Source of the DNA: Planctomycetota bacterium
Lineage (GTDB): Bacteria > Planctomycetota > UBA8742 > UBA2392
Assembly: GCA_019636215.1 (NCBI GenBank)
Contig: JAHBXZ010000014.1
Location: forward strand, 1-64,000
Direction: 5' to 3'
Length of the DNA stretch: 64,000 nucleotides
Numbering within the stretch: position 1 is the stretch's first letter; each line of letters starts with the position of its first letter. Position numbers and translations under genes: made by a program. Below, piece after piece: positions 8,242-16,086 of this stretch. The notes under the pieces were generated by a model, which searched no databases, was not told where the DNA came from, and saw only the letters and a program-made list of their open reading frames with translations.

Positions 8242-8802
8242 TTACCTGCGGGCGGTTTTCTTGCGCGCTTTCGCGGCCTTTACCGGCGTGGCCTTGCGGG
8301 ACTTGGAGGCCTTGCGCGCCGCGCTGCGTTTGGCCGCGGCCTTGTTGTTGGCCAGCATGGTGCGCTCGTAGAACTCGATGTACTTGTCCACGGGCGTGCG
8401 CTTGAAGGCTTCGGCAATCACGTCCAGCGCCAGGTCTTCCAGCTTCTTGAAGCGTATGCAGGACTTGCCCATGTCGAGTTTTTTGCCGGACTTTGCCCAG
8501 GCTTCGCGGAACCACTTGTCTTCGCCGGTGTGGCCGTACACGCACATCAGGTACAGCGACATGTGACCCTTCTGGCTGGCGTAGCCCGCATAGGGCAACG
8601 GGATCTCCGGTTTGCAGTGGTAGCCGGCCGGGTAAATGCTGTGAGGTACAGACCAGCCGGGCATGCCGTAGTCCATGCGCTCTTCATACTTCGGGTCAAT
8701 GTGCTTGCGGATCACTTCGCGCAGGGCCTGCAGGGCCTCGCGACGATCCGCGGGCAGGCTGGCAAGGTACTCTTTGACCGTCTTGGCTTTGGATTGCATG
8801 GG
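8242..8802 (-). CDS. DUF1801 (YdhG-like) protein with histone-like basic tail
   Basis: The ATG at 8802 has GGAGAACCC upstream and lies 7 bp after the lpxD stop; the frame continues upstream only into lpxD. Residues 1 to about 150 fit the DUF1801 family (SLPADRREALQALREVIR, a DYGMPGW-type motif, CPYAGYASQKGHMSLY-like core), a small fold related to frataxin-type proteins with no settled biochemical role. The last 35 or so residues are almost only Ala, Lys, Arg and Ser (AAAKRSAARKASKSRKA), resembling histone H1-like bacterial tails, which suggests nucleic acid binding. 186 residues. Probably co-transcribed with lpxD. Confidence 0.85.
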   Translation of the reverse strand, partial: PMQSKAKTVKEYLASLPADRREALQALREVIRKHIDPKYEERMDYGMPGWSVPHSIYPAGYHCKPEIPLPYAGYASQKGHMSLYLMCVYGHTGEDKWFREAWAKSGKKLDMGKSCIRFKKLEDLALDVIAEAFKRTPVDKYIEFYERTMLANNKAAAKRSAARKASKSRKATPVKAAKARKKTARR

Positions 8803-8809
8803 TTCTCCA

Positions 8810-9991
8810 TCAGCCCTGTGCGGGCGGTTGTGCAGGTGGCTGGGCCCCCGGCTGGGTTGCGGGTTCGTCGGGCATCGGTGCCGGGCGCGACCGCAGAAAG
8901 CGCGTGACCGCGCCGCTGGTTTCTTCCTGCACGGGCAGATCGTCGTCTTCTTCTTCAGGTGGCAGGCCCACTTGCCCGGCAAGTTTGGACACCAGGGCCT
9001 TGAGCTCTTTGATTTCGGCAATGGTTTCCGGCAGCCGCTTGAGAATCGCCTCGCGCCGCATGAATGACTTGCCTTCTTCGGCGGGCTGGCCGGCCATTTT
9101 CATGCCGGGGGCCACGTCGCGCATCAGGCCTGACCGCGCGGCAATCTTGGCACCCATGCCGATGGTGATGTGGTCGCCCACACCCACATTGCCACCCAGC
9201 ATGACGTAATCCTTCAGCACGGCGCTGCCGGCAATGCCGCACTGGCCGGCGATTACGCAGTGCTGGCCGATGTTGACGTTGTGCCCGATCTGCACCAGGT
9301 TGTCGATCTTGGTTCCGCGCTTGATCAGCGTGACGTCAAAGCGTGCGCGGTCGATGGCCGTGTTGGCGCCGACTTCAACGTCATCTTCAATGACGACAGT
9401 GCCGCGCTGGGGGGCCTTGACGAACTTGCCGGCGACAAAGTGAAAGCCAAAGCCGTCTGCGCCGATGCGCGCGCCGGGGTGAATCAGGCAGTTCTTGCCG
9501 ATGCGGCAGCGCTCCAGGATGGTGACATGCGGGTACAGCACGGTGTTGTCGCCGATTTCTACTTCATCGCCGATGTAACAGTGCGGGTAGACAACCACGT
9601 TGCGGCCAAGCTTCACCCCGTCGCCGATGAATGTGAACGGGCCAATGCTGGAATCCTGCCCCATCTCAAAGCGCGCCGGGACCACGGCATGTGGAGAAAT
9701 GCCCGGCCGCGGGCGCAGGGGCTCCGGTCTCAGGGCTGCCACGGCCTTGGAGAACGCCAGGTCAGGGTCGTCGGCGCGCAGGGCGTTCATGCCCTGCGGC
9801 ACCGCAAAGCCGCCCAGCGTGATGACAGCACCGGCGCGGGATTTCTCCAGCGCCGGCAGATAGGACTTGTCGACGACAAAGCACACGTGGTCGCGGGTGG
9901 CGGTTTCAATCTTCGCCACGTCCTTGATCTCGTGGTCTCCGCTTCCCTCCAGCTTGGCGCCGCAGATCTGCGCCAGGTCCGAAAGTTTCAT
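8810..9991 (-). CDS. lpxD: UDP-3-O-(3-hydroxyacyl)glucosamine N-acyltransferase LpxD
   Basis: Third enzyme of lipid A synthesis; adds the N-linked 3-hydroxyacyl chain from ACP. The N-terminal uridine-binding domain (about 1-100) is followed by a left-handed beta-helix of hexapeptide repeats (IGDNTVLYPHVTILERCRIG and similar), with the catalytic His in IGHNVNIG. 393 residues, longer than the usual 340 because of a C-terminal extension rich in Glu then Pro/Gln. It lies 27 bp downstream of the OmpH-like gene, the classic skp-lpxD order. No lpxA or lpxB is in the window. Confidence 0.95.
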   Translation of the reverse strand: MKLSDLAQICGAKLEGSGDHEIKDVAKIETATRDHVCFVVDKSYLPALEKSRAGAVITLGGFAVPQGMNALRADDPDLAFSKAVAALRPEPLRPRPGISPHAVVPARFEMGQDSSIGPFTFIGDGVKLGRNVVVYPHCYIGDEVEIGDNTVLYPHVTILERCRIGKNCLIHPGARIGADGFGFHFVAGKFVKAPQRGTVVIEDDVEVGANTAIDRARFDVTLIKRGTKIDNLVQIGHNVNIGQHCVIAGQCGIAGSAVLKDYVMLGGNVGVGDHITIGMGAKIAARSGLMRDVAPGMKMAGQPAEEGKSFMRREAILKRLPETIAEIKELKALVSKLAGQVGLPPEEEDDDLPVQEETSGAVTRFLRSRPAPMPDEPATQPGAQPPAQPPAQG

Positions 9992-10018
9992 GCCCCGCCC
10001 CTTTCGGCCATTCGGCCG

Positions 10019-11044
10019 CTACTCCGGCTTTTTGACCGGCTCAATGCGCTTGCCGTCTTTGTCCAGCAGGCGCACGCGAATCTCGCAGATCGATGACGGG
10101 TCCACCTGCGAGCGCGCCCGCAGCGTAACGATGTCGGTGTCGCGCGGCGCTTCTGTCGGTGCGGTGTACTTGCCATCGGAGGTAATCTCGCCCGATCTTG
10201 TGCCAAGGCGCGCCCAGAAGGCACCGGCGTTCTTGCCCTGCGCGGTCTCTCCCTTGTCCTTGACCACCAGCACCAGCCGCAGCGACGAACCCAGGCGAGC
10301 CTCGTAGTCCACGCGGTCCTTGTTGTCGTCGCCTTCTGCCAGGCGCTTGAGCTCCGGTCCGTCCTTGCCTTCGGCATCCAGTGAAAGGGCTTTTTCGACC
10401 GTCAGCTTGATATCCATGCCCCAAAGGCGGTTGATCTCGGCCTTTACGATCTCGGTGATGTCGTGTTCTTTCTCGAAGTAGATCACCGGGCTGATCAGCA
10501 GCTGCTGCTGCAGGACGCGGAAGTCTTCCTGGGCCTCGGCCACTTTTTCGGGGTTCTGCACGATGTTCAGCACCTGGTTGTAGCCGCGGTTGCGGGCCAG
10601 GTCGGCGACCAGCGAGCGCAGGCGCGAAAAACTGGCAATCGCCTGGGTGCGAAGCTCCGCCTGGGCGGCAGAGTCCACGCGCAGGCGTTCGCTGTTGTAT
10701 TCGCGCTGAGCGTCCAGCAGCTTCTTCATGGCGTCCCAGTGCTGCTGCTGCTGGGGTTCCCAGCGCTTGCGCTCGGCCTCAAGCGCGTTGACACGGGGCT
10801 CAAAGCGCACGTCGATTTCGCGCAGCTGTTCTTCGGCTTCGGCGGCCACGCGAAACTGTTCGCGCTTGAGCTGTGGCTCGTCCTTGAACAGGCTCAGAAA
10901 GTCCACGTAGGCAACCTTGGCCGGGTTGGGCGCAGCCGTGGGCTGGGCATCGGCCTTCAGGTTCAGTCCGGCAGCAAATGCACCGGCCAGCAAGGCAATA
11001 CAAAACGCCGTCACACCCAGCGCGGCGATCATTCGGTTCTGCAT
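10019..11044 (-). CDS. OmpH/Skp-like periplasmic chaperone with C-terminal Ig-like extension
   Basis: ATG at 11044 chosen (GGAG about 10 nt upstream; signal peptide MQNRMIAALGVTAFCIALLAG follows). Residues about 40-210 are a long charged coiled coil beginning KVAYVDFLSLF, as in OmpH/Skp chaperones that carry outer-membrane proteins across the periplasm. The protein is 341 residues, twice the usual Skp. The extra C-terminal part contains GEITSDGKYTAPTEAP and VTLRARS, the pattern of bacterial Ig-like (Big-type) modules seen again in the lipoprotein at 25731. Position before lpxD is the conserved Skp context. The Ig-like assignment is my reading of the motif, not a profile hit. Confidence 0.82.
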   Translation of the reverse strand: MQNRMIAALGVTAFCIALLAGAFAAGLNLKADAQPTAAPNPAKVAYVDFLSLFKDEPQLKREQFRVAAEAEEQLREIDVRFEPRVNALEAERKRWEPQQQQHWDAMKKLLDAQREYNSERLRVDSAAQAELRTQAIASFSRLRSLVADLARNRGYNQVLNIVQNPEKVAEAQEDFRVLQQQLLISPVIYFEKEHDITEIVKAEINRLWGMDIKLTVEKALSLDAEGKDGPELKRLAEGDDNKDRVDYEARLGSSLRLVLVVKDKGETAQGKNAGAFWARLGTRSGEITSDGKYTAPTEAPRDTDIVTLRARSQVDPSSICEIRVRLLDKDGKRIEPVKKPE

Positions 11045-11202
11045 GTGTCGTAAACTCCAGTGGCCCCAAAGGTCAAGCCGTGATGTTGCCACGAACCGGC
11101 GCCCGTGTCAGCCAGCAAGCGGCATTGTTGGCAACACCGGGCCTTGACGCGAAACCGGCCACCGTTACCTTTGCCGACGCGCCGCAGGCAGGCGGCGGAT
11201 AC

Positions 11203-11277
11203 TGGCCCTTGGTGTAATTGGTAACACAGCTGACTCTGACTCAGCTGTTCAAGGTTCGAGTCCTTGAGGGCCAGCCA
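11203..11277 (+). tRNA. tRNA-Gln (anticodon CTG)
   Basis: Full cloverleaf: acceptor TGGCCCT with AGGGCCA, D-arm with TAATTGGTAA, anticodon stem GCTGA/TCAGC around loop CTCTGAC (anticodon CTG, position 33 T), T-arm CAAGG-TTCGAGT-CCTTG. Discriminator G and a genomically encoded CCA at 11275-11277. Confidence 0.95.
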
Positions 11278-11401
11278 ACTGACAAGCGCGGGCGCCCGGC
11301 CAACCGGTCGCCCGCGCTGCGTTCACGGGCACGATGTTTGGATTTAGACGGCGGCGGCATTACCCTGCAGCGCCGCCTAACCGAAGGCAACCAGACCGAA
11401 C

Positions 11402-11953
11402 ATGACTGACAACGTCCGCATCGGCATTGTAACCGTCAGCGACCGCGCCTCGCGCGGCGAGTACGAAGACAAGGGCGGCCCGGCCATCGAAGCCGAGCTG
11501 GGCAAGATCCTGCTTACAGAGTGGGAGGCCGTTGCCGTGGTGATCCCGGATGACGTGGCCCAGATCAAGGCAACGCTGATCGACCTGTGCGACAACGAAG
11601 CATGCTGCCTGGTCGTGACCACCGGCGGAACCGGCCCTGCCCCGCGCGATGTGACGCCAGAGGCAACAGAGGCCGTGCTTCACAAGCCGATGCCCGGCTT
11701 TGGCGAGGTGATGCGGGCCGTCAGCCTCAAGAGTGTGCCAACGGCGATTCTCTCGCGGCAGACGGCGGGTATTCGCGGCAAGTCGCTGATTGTGAACCTG
11801 CCCGGCAACCCGCCGGCGATTCACGACTGCCTGATGGCAGTGTTCCCGGCCATTCCGTACTGCATTGACCTGATGGAAGGCCCGTACCTTGAAACAGATC
11901 CCGGGTACTGCGCGGCATTCCGGCCCAAGCACGCCAAAAAGAAACAGTCCTGA
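11402..11953 (+). CDS. mog: Molybdopterin adenylyltransferase (Mog/MoaB family)
   Basis: Adenylates molybdopterin ahead of molybdenum insertion. It opens with RIGIVTVSDRASRGEYEDKG, has the TTGGTGPAPRDVTPEAT signature and ends the fold with the LPGNPPAI loop, all characteristic of the MogA/MoaB family. 183 residues, normal for Mog, with ATG at 11402. No other molybdenum cofactor genes are nearby; the upstream neighbour is tRNA-Gln. Its stop codon abuts a heptamer-repeat hairpin that fills the gap to the convergent TrkA gene. Confidence 0.92.
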   Translation: MTDNVRIGIVTVSDRASRGEYEDKGGPAIEAELGKILLTEWEAVAVVIPDDVAQIKATLIDLCDNEACCLVVTTGGTGPAPRDVTPEATEAVLHKPMPGFGEVMRAVSLKSVPTAILSRQTAGIRGKSLIVNLPGNPPAIHDCLMAVFPAIPYCIDLMEGPYLETDPGYCAAFRPKHAKKKQS

Positions 11954-12047
11954 GTTCGAAGTTCGCGGTCAACGGCGTGATGGCGGCTCGGGTGACTCCG
12001 AACTCAGAACTCGGAACTCGGAACTCGGAACTCGGAACTCGGAACTG
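11952..12047. repeat. Period-7 hairpin element A
   Basis: Left arm at 11952-11965 (GAGTTCGAAGTTCG) pairs with right arm 11999-12012 (CGAACTCAGAACTC), 12 of 14 positions. The right arm runs on into five more heptamers at 12013-12047 (GGAACTC four times, then GGAACTG). The element exactly fills the gap between the convergent mog and TrkA-like stop codons, so it may act as a two-way terminator. Confidence 0.85.
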
Positions 12048-12051
12048 TCCC

Positions 12052-12732
12052 TTACTCCATTTCACGAAGGAAGCGTTCGATGTCTTTGTCTTTGCCCACC
12101 AGCATCAGCACGTCGCCGTCCTGCGGGATGGTGTCCGGGCCGGGGATGCTGATGTTCTCACCACCGCTGCCGGGGCCTGCGCCGACGGCGGCATTGCGGA
12201 TGGCCACCAGGTTCAGGCCGAAGTTCTTGCGCAGCTGAAGCTCCATCAGCGTGCGGCCCTTGACGCCCGGCGGGGCCTTCACCTGCACGAAGCTGTGTTC
12301 ACTGCCGATTTCGACTGCTTCCAGAAGGCTGGGCTTGGCAAGTCGCTGGGACAGTTTCAGCGCGGCCTGTTCTTCCGGCAGAAGCACTTCGTCGGCACCA
12401 AGCCGTCGCAGGATGGTTTCCTTCACGCGGTCGTTGGCGCGGGCAATCACGCGCGGGCCGTCCAGGTCGCGCGCGGCCAGCATGGCCAGTTGGCAGGCCT
12501 CAAAGTTCTCGCCAATCGCGACAACCACGGTATCGACCTTGCCCAGCCCCAGGGAAATCAGGGTCTCCAGGTCGGTGGCGTCGGCCTGGACGGCCAGCGC
12601 CACGCGATCCTTGATGTCGTTGACGACCTCGGCGTGGTTGTCGATGGCAATAACGTCCAAGCCCTCGCGGGCCAGGTTCTCCGCCAGTGCCATGCCGAAG
12701 CGTCCCAGACCAATCACAGCAACTTTTTGCAT
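12052..12732 (-). CDS. TrkA/KtrA-type potassium channel regulatory subunit
   Basis: Cytoplasmic RCK subunit that gates a TrkH/KtrB potassium channel. The N-terminal RCK_N Rossmann domain shows GLGRFGMALAENLAREG with the GxGxxG nucleotide loop and the acidic end of beta-2 (VIAIDN); the second half is a RCK_C domain. 226 residues with a single RCK_N/RCK_C pair matches KtrA rather than the doubled E. coli TrkA. The last section has an Ala/Gly-rich insert (AAVGAGPGSGGEN). It follows the channel gene by 38 bp on the same strand, so they form one operon. Confidence 0.92.
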   Translation of the reverse strand: MQKVAVIGLGRFGMALAENLAREGLDVIAIDNHAEVVNDIKDRVALAVQADATDLETLISLGLGKVDTVVVAIGENFEACQLAMLAARDLDGPRVIARANDRVKETILRRLGADEVLLPEEQAALKLSQRLAKPSLLEAVEIGSEHSFVQVKAPPGVKGRTLMELQLRKNFGLNLVAIRNAAVGAGPGSGGENISIPGPDTIPQDGDVLMLVGKDKDIERFLREME

Positions 12733-12770
12733 TTGCCCTCGGGGGCCTGAACTTCACGGGTGCCAAACCA

Positions 12771-14606
12771 TCAGCCGATCATGACTGGCTCTTCGGGGTA
12801 CTGGAAGCGCTGTCTGCGTCTGGCGCCCAGGGCCAGCACCAGTGTCAGCGGGCCGATACGCCCGAAGTACATGCAGGCGATGATGATCACCCGGCCGGCA
12901 TCGGTCAACTCGGCCGTCAGCCCTGTGGACATGCCCACGGTGCAGAACGCGCTGGCGGCCTCAAACAGGATGTCCAGAAACGAGTGCCTGGGCAGGCCCT
13001 CGCCTGCAGACTCTGTGATGCTGAGCGCAACGGCCGCCGTGCAGATGAACGCAAGGGCAAGCACCAGCATCACCAGCGCCTTGTGGATCAAGGGGTCTGG
13101 AATGCGGCGCTGGAAGATCTCTGCCGGGCGGCCGCGAAAGGTGGCAATCACGGCTAGGATCATCACCACAAAGGTGGTGGTTTTTATGCCGCCCGCGACA
13201 CTGCCCGGGCTGCCGCCGACCAGCATAAGCAGCACGGTCCAGAATTGGGTGCTGGGGTGCATGCTGCCGATATCCACAGAGTTGAAACCCGCCGTGCGGC
13301 TGGCCATTGACTGAAACAATGACGCCAGCAGCTTCTCGGACCAGCCAAGGTCCCTTAGCGTGTAGTCCCATTCCATGGCCGCATAGCCACCGGTCCCGAA
13401 CAACAGCAAAAGGGCCGTGGCCAGCAGCACGATCTTGGTCTGCAGAGAAAAGTGGGGGATGCGCTGATGTTTGACCTTGCGGCGGATGAACGGTACCCGG
13501 CGCAGCCACGGGTGGCTCCAGTACCGGAACGTGCAGACCTCCATGATGACGAGAAAACCCAGCCCGCCCAGCACCACCAGCCATGACAGCGACAGCGACA
13601 CCGGCCAGTTGCCGGCATAGCGCACAATGCTGTCAGCGTGCAGCGAGAACCCCGCGTTGCAGAACGCGCTGATGCTGTGAAAAATGCTGTAGTACAACTG
13701 GTCTTCGCCGGCAAGCCTGACACCCGCGTCATCGACCCAGTGGCCGTACAGCAGCGCCACGCCAATCACTTCGCAGGCCAGTGTAGCGCCCAGGATCCAT
13801 GCCGCCGCGCGGCCCACGCGGCCCAGCGCGTTCAGGTTCATCATTTCGCCTACAGCCGCCGCGTCGCGCACGCCGCCGCCGCCCAGCGTCATGCCGAAGA
13901 ACGCGGCAAACGACATCATGCCCAGCCCGCCAACCTGAATCAAAGTCAGGATCACCAGTTGGCCAAATCGCGTCCAGGCCGTGCCGGTGTCCACGACCAC
14001 CAGGCCCGTCACACAGGTCGCGCTGGTGGCCGTGAACAGTGCGTCCAGAAAGCTGACATCCTGGCCAGGCGGGTGGGCGCCCGGAAGCAGCAGCAGCAGG
14101 GTGCCGATGGCAATCAGTGCCGCAAAGCTGCCCATGAACACCTGCAACGGGCTGCGGCCCAGCCTGGTGATGAAGCTGAACAGCCGCAGCAGCCGCATGG
14201 CCACAAAGGCCAGCAGGCCCGCCTGGGTTAGGTAGGCAAACGCGACCAGCGCTGTGTCTTCGGCCAGAAACCCGCCGATCCAGGGCGAAAGCGCAAACAA
14301 CCCTGCGCCAAGGCCGACGCCGATCACCAGCAGCGCGCTGTCAAATGGAGAGTATCGCCACCCTTCGCGCAGGCCGCGGGCCAGCACATACACTCCCACG
14401 GTTTCGCAGATCAGCGCCAGCAGGCACAGGGCCTGAAACACCGCCACCGCGCCTTCCCATTCTGCGGTCAGCAGCTTGCCATGAAACATCAGAAAGCTGG
14501 CCAGACCCAGGATGGCCACAGCGGCGTTCACCCACAGGTACTTGGCGCGCCAGGCCTCGATGCGGTCGGCGGTGAAGATGCGATGGATGATGGCCGTGTC
14601 AGTCAA
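12771..14606 (-). CDS. TrkH/KtrB family potassium transporter, membrane subunit
   Basis: Polytopic inner-membrane K+ uptake channel. Four pore-loop repeats are recognisable, for example SATCVTGLVVVDTG, SISAFCNAGFSL, SMASRTAGFNSVDIG and SAFCTVGMSTGLT, where the Gly forms the selectivity filter. 611 residues, longer than KtrB (about 450), because the first 170 residues add extra membrane helices before the core. The start codon is TTG at 14606 and the upstream region has only a weak Shine-Dalgarno match, so the true start is uncertain. It pairs with the RCK subunit just downstream. Confidence 0.92.
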   Translation of the reverse strand: MTDTAIIHRIFTADRIEAWRAKYLWVNAAVAILGLASFLMFHGKLLTAEWEGAVAVFQALCLLALICETVGVYVLARGLREGWRYSPFDSALLVIGVGLGAGLFALSPWIGGFLAEDTALVAFAYLTQAGLLAFVAMRLLRLFSFITRLGRSPLQVFMGSFAALIAIGTLLLLLPGAHPPGQDVSFLDALFTATSATCVTGLVVVDTGTAWTRFGQLVILTLIQVGGLGMMSFAAFFGMTLGGGGVRDAAAVGEMMNLNALGRVGRAAAWILGATLACEVIGVALLYGHWVDDAGVRLAGEDQLYYSIFHSISAFCNAGFSLHADSIVRYAGNWPVSLSLSWLVVLGGLGFLVIMEVCTFRYWSHPWLRRVPFIRRKVKHQRIPHFSLQTKIVLLATALLLLFGTGGYAAMEWDYTLRDLGWSEKLLASLFQSMASRTAGFNSVDIGSMHPSTQFWTVLLMLVGGSPGSVAGGIKTTTFVVMILAVIATFRGRPAEIFQRRIPDPLIHKALVMLVLALAFICTAAVALSITESAGEGLPRHSFLDILFEAASAFCTVGMSTGLTAELTDAGRVIIIACMYFGRIGPLTLVLALGARRRQRFQYPEEPVMIG

Positions 14607-14787
14607 GGCGGGAAGGAATCCCTCTGGTTGAGCAACGAATGTTCCTGGCCTGTGTCAGAAAACTCGGTGTGGCGTCGTCCGTGGCCCCGGCAAGCCAAGC
14701 ACAGGCAGGGCAAGAACCGCAATTACAAAACGTAAGCCTTTGGCGCCATGGTGGTTACGCCAACGGCAACGTCCGGTAATGGTTGCC

Positions 14788-16086
14788 CTACTTTCCGCCC
14801 AGCATGCGGCGGGACAACTGCTTGCCAAGTTCCACGGCGGGCTGGTCGTAGGCATTCACTCCCAGCGTCATGCCGGCAATTGTGGTGGCAACCTGCAGGC
14901 CCATGATGAGCTCACCCATACCGGCTGCATCCACGGCGGGCAGCGACAGTGTGGCGTTGGCCCGTCCCTTTTGCGTGCAGGCCTGGGCTGTGCCCACAAG
15001 CTGGCTGTCAATAACTTCGCCCAGACTGCGTCCCTGCACGTAGCCTGCGTCGAAATCGGACCAGTCGAAGGTGCCCAGCCGGAAGTCGCTGTCGTGGCGC
15101 TGGACCCGCACGAAAAGCAGCAATTTGTCGTTGGGCCCATCCAGAAACAGCTGCATCTGCGCGTGCTGGTCTGTGGGGCCGACGGCGGGAATCACCGTCT
15201 GGCCGGCATGAACCTTGCGCCCGTCAACGAATGACTCCTTGCCAAGGCTTTCGTCCCACAGCTGCACAAACCAGTGGGCCAGCTCGCGCAGCCGCGCGCT
15301 GTAGGGCATGAAGACCATGCAGGTCTTGCCCAGCCGGTAAAGATCCATGGCGCACAGTCCAAGCCGCGCCGGCCAGTCAGCACGCGGGTCACTGCCCAGG
15401 CAGACCTGCCGTGCCACGCCCGCGCCGCGCAGCAGGCTGGTGATGTCAATGTTCAGCAGTGCGGCCGGCAGCAGCCCGGCCGCCGTCAGCACCGAGAATC
15501 GGCCGCCGACGGAGGGTGGAATCTCCGCTGTCTCAAGATCATGTGCTTGCGCGAAGCCGCGCAGCGGCCCGTTGTCAGGGTCGGTGACGGCAATCAGGTG
15601 GTCGTGCAAGGCAAGCCCGGCCTTGTTCAATCTCTCGACAAAGAAGCCCAGGGCCGCCACGGTCTCGATGGTGCCGCCGCTTTTGGAAATCACGATGAAC
15701 AGCGACTGTTTCAAGTCAATGCGCGCCAGCACATCGGCAAACAGCCAGGGGTCGGTGCTGTCCACGATATGCAGATTCGCGGCATCACCTGGTTGCGCCA
15801 GCGCGTTGACGACCGCGCGCAGCCCAAGCGCGCTGCCGCCGATGCCCAGCACAACAAGGTCCCGGAACTTCCCCATGCGCGACTGCGCCAGACGCAGAAC
15901 GCGCTCGAGGGCTTCGTCGTCCTGTGGCAGCCCGAGATAGGCGTGGTTGCCCTGCGCGGCCTCAGTGGCCAGCCTCCCGCGCAGGGCCAGCACCCGGGCG
16001 TCCAGCCGCGCCAGTTCTTCGTCGGCAAGGCCGTGGGCGCCTACACGGGCGGCGGCAAGGTTGGAAATGTCAAGGGTGACAGTCAC
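14788..16086 (-). CDS. pgi: Glucose-6-phosphate isomerase
   Basis: Interconverts glucose-6-phosphate and fructose-6-phosphate. The phosphosugar-binding motifs are GIGGSALGLRAV and SKSGGTIETVAAL, followed by GRFSVLTAAGLLP and a C-terminal AYDQPAVELGK, the family signature with the catalytic Lys. 432 residues, the short Bacillus-type form. Starts with GTG overlapping the gpmI stop as GTGA (16083-16086), so the two glycolytic genes are translationally coupled. A weak hairpin (GGCAAC/GTTGCC) lies just after the stop. Confidence 0.95.
   Translation of the reverse strand: MTVTLDISNLAAARVGAHGLADEELARLDARVLALRGRLATEAAQGNHAYLGLPQDDEALERVLRLAQSRMGKFRDLVVLGIGGSALGLRAVVNALAQPGDAANLHIVDSTDPWLFADVLARIDLKQSLFIVISKSGGTIETVAALGFFVERLNKAGLALHDHLIAVTDPDNGPLRGFAQAHDLETAEIPPSVGGRFSVLTAAGLLPAALLNIDITSLLRGAGVARQVCLGSDPRADWPARLGLCAMDLYRLGKTCMVFMPYSARLRELAHWFVQLWDESLGKESFVDGRKVHAGQTVIPAVGPTDQHAQMQLFLDGPNDKLLLFVRVQRHDSDFRLGTFDWSDFDAGYVQGRSLGEVIDSQLVGTAQACTQKGRANATLSLPAVDAAGMGELIMGLQVATTIAGMTLGVNAYDQPAVELGKQLSRRMLGGK

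Noticed and set aside
11999-12047. CRISPR-like array of GGAACTC units
   Set aside because: Units are 7 bp with no spacers and no cas genes nearby; a tandem repeat within a hairpin.
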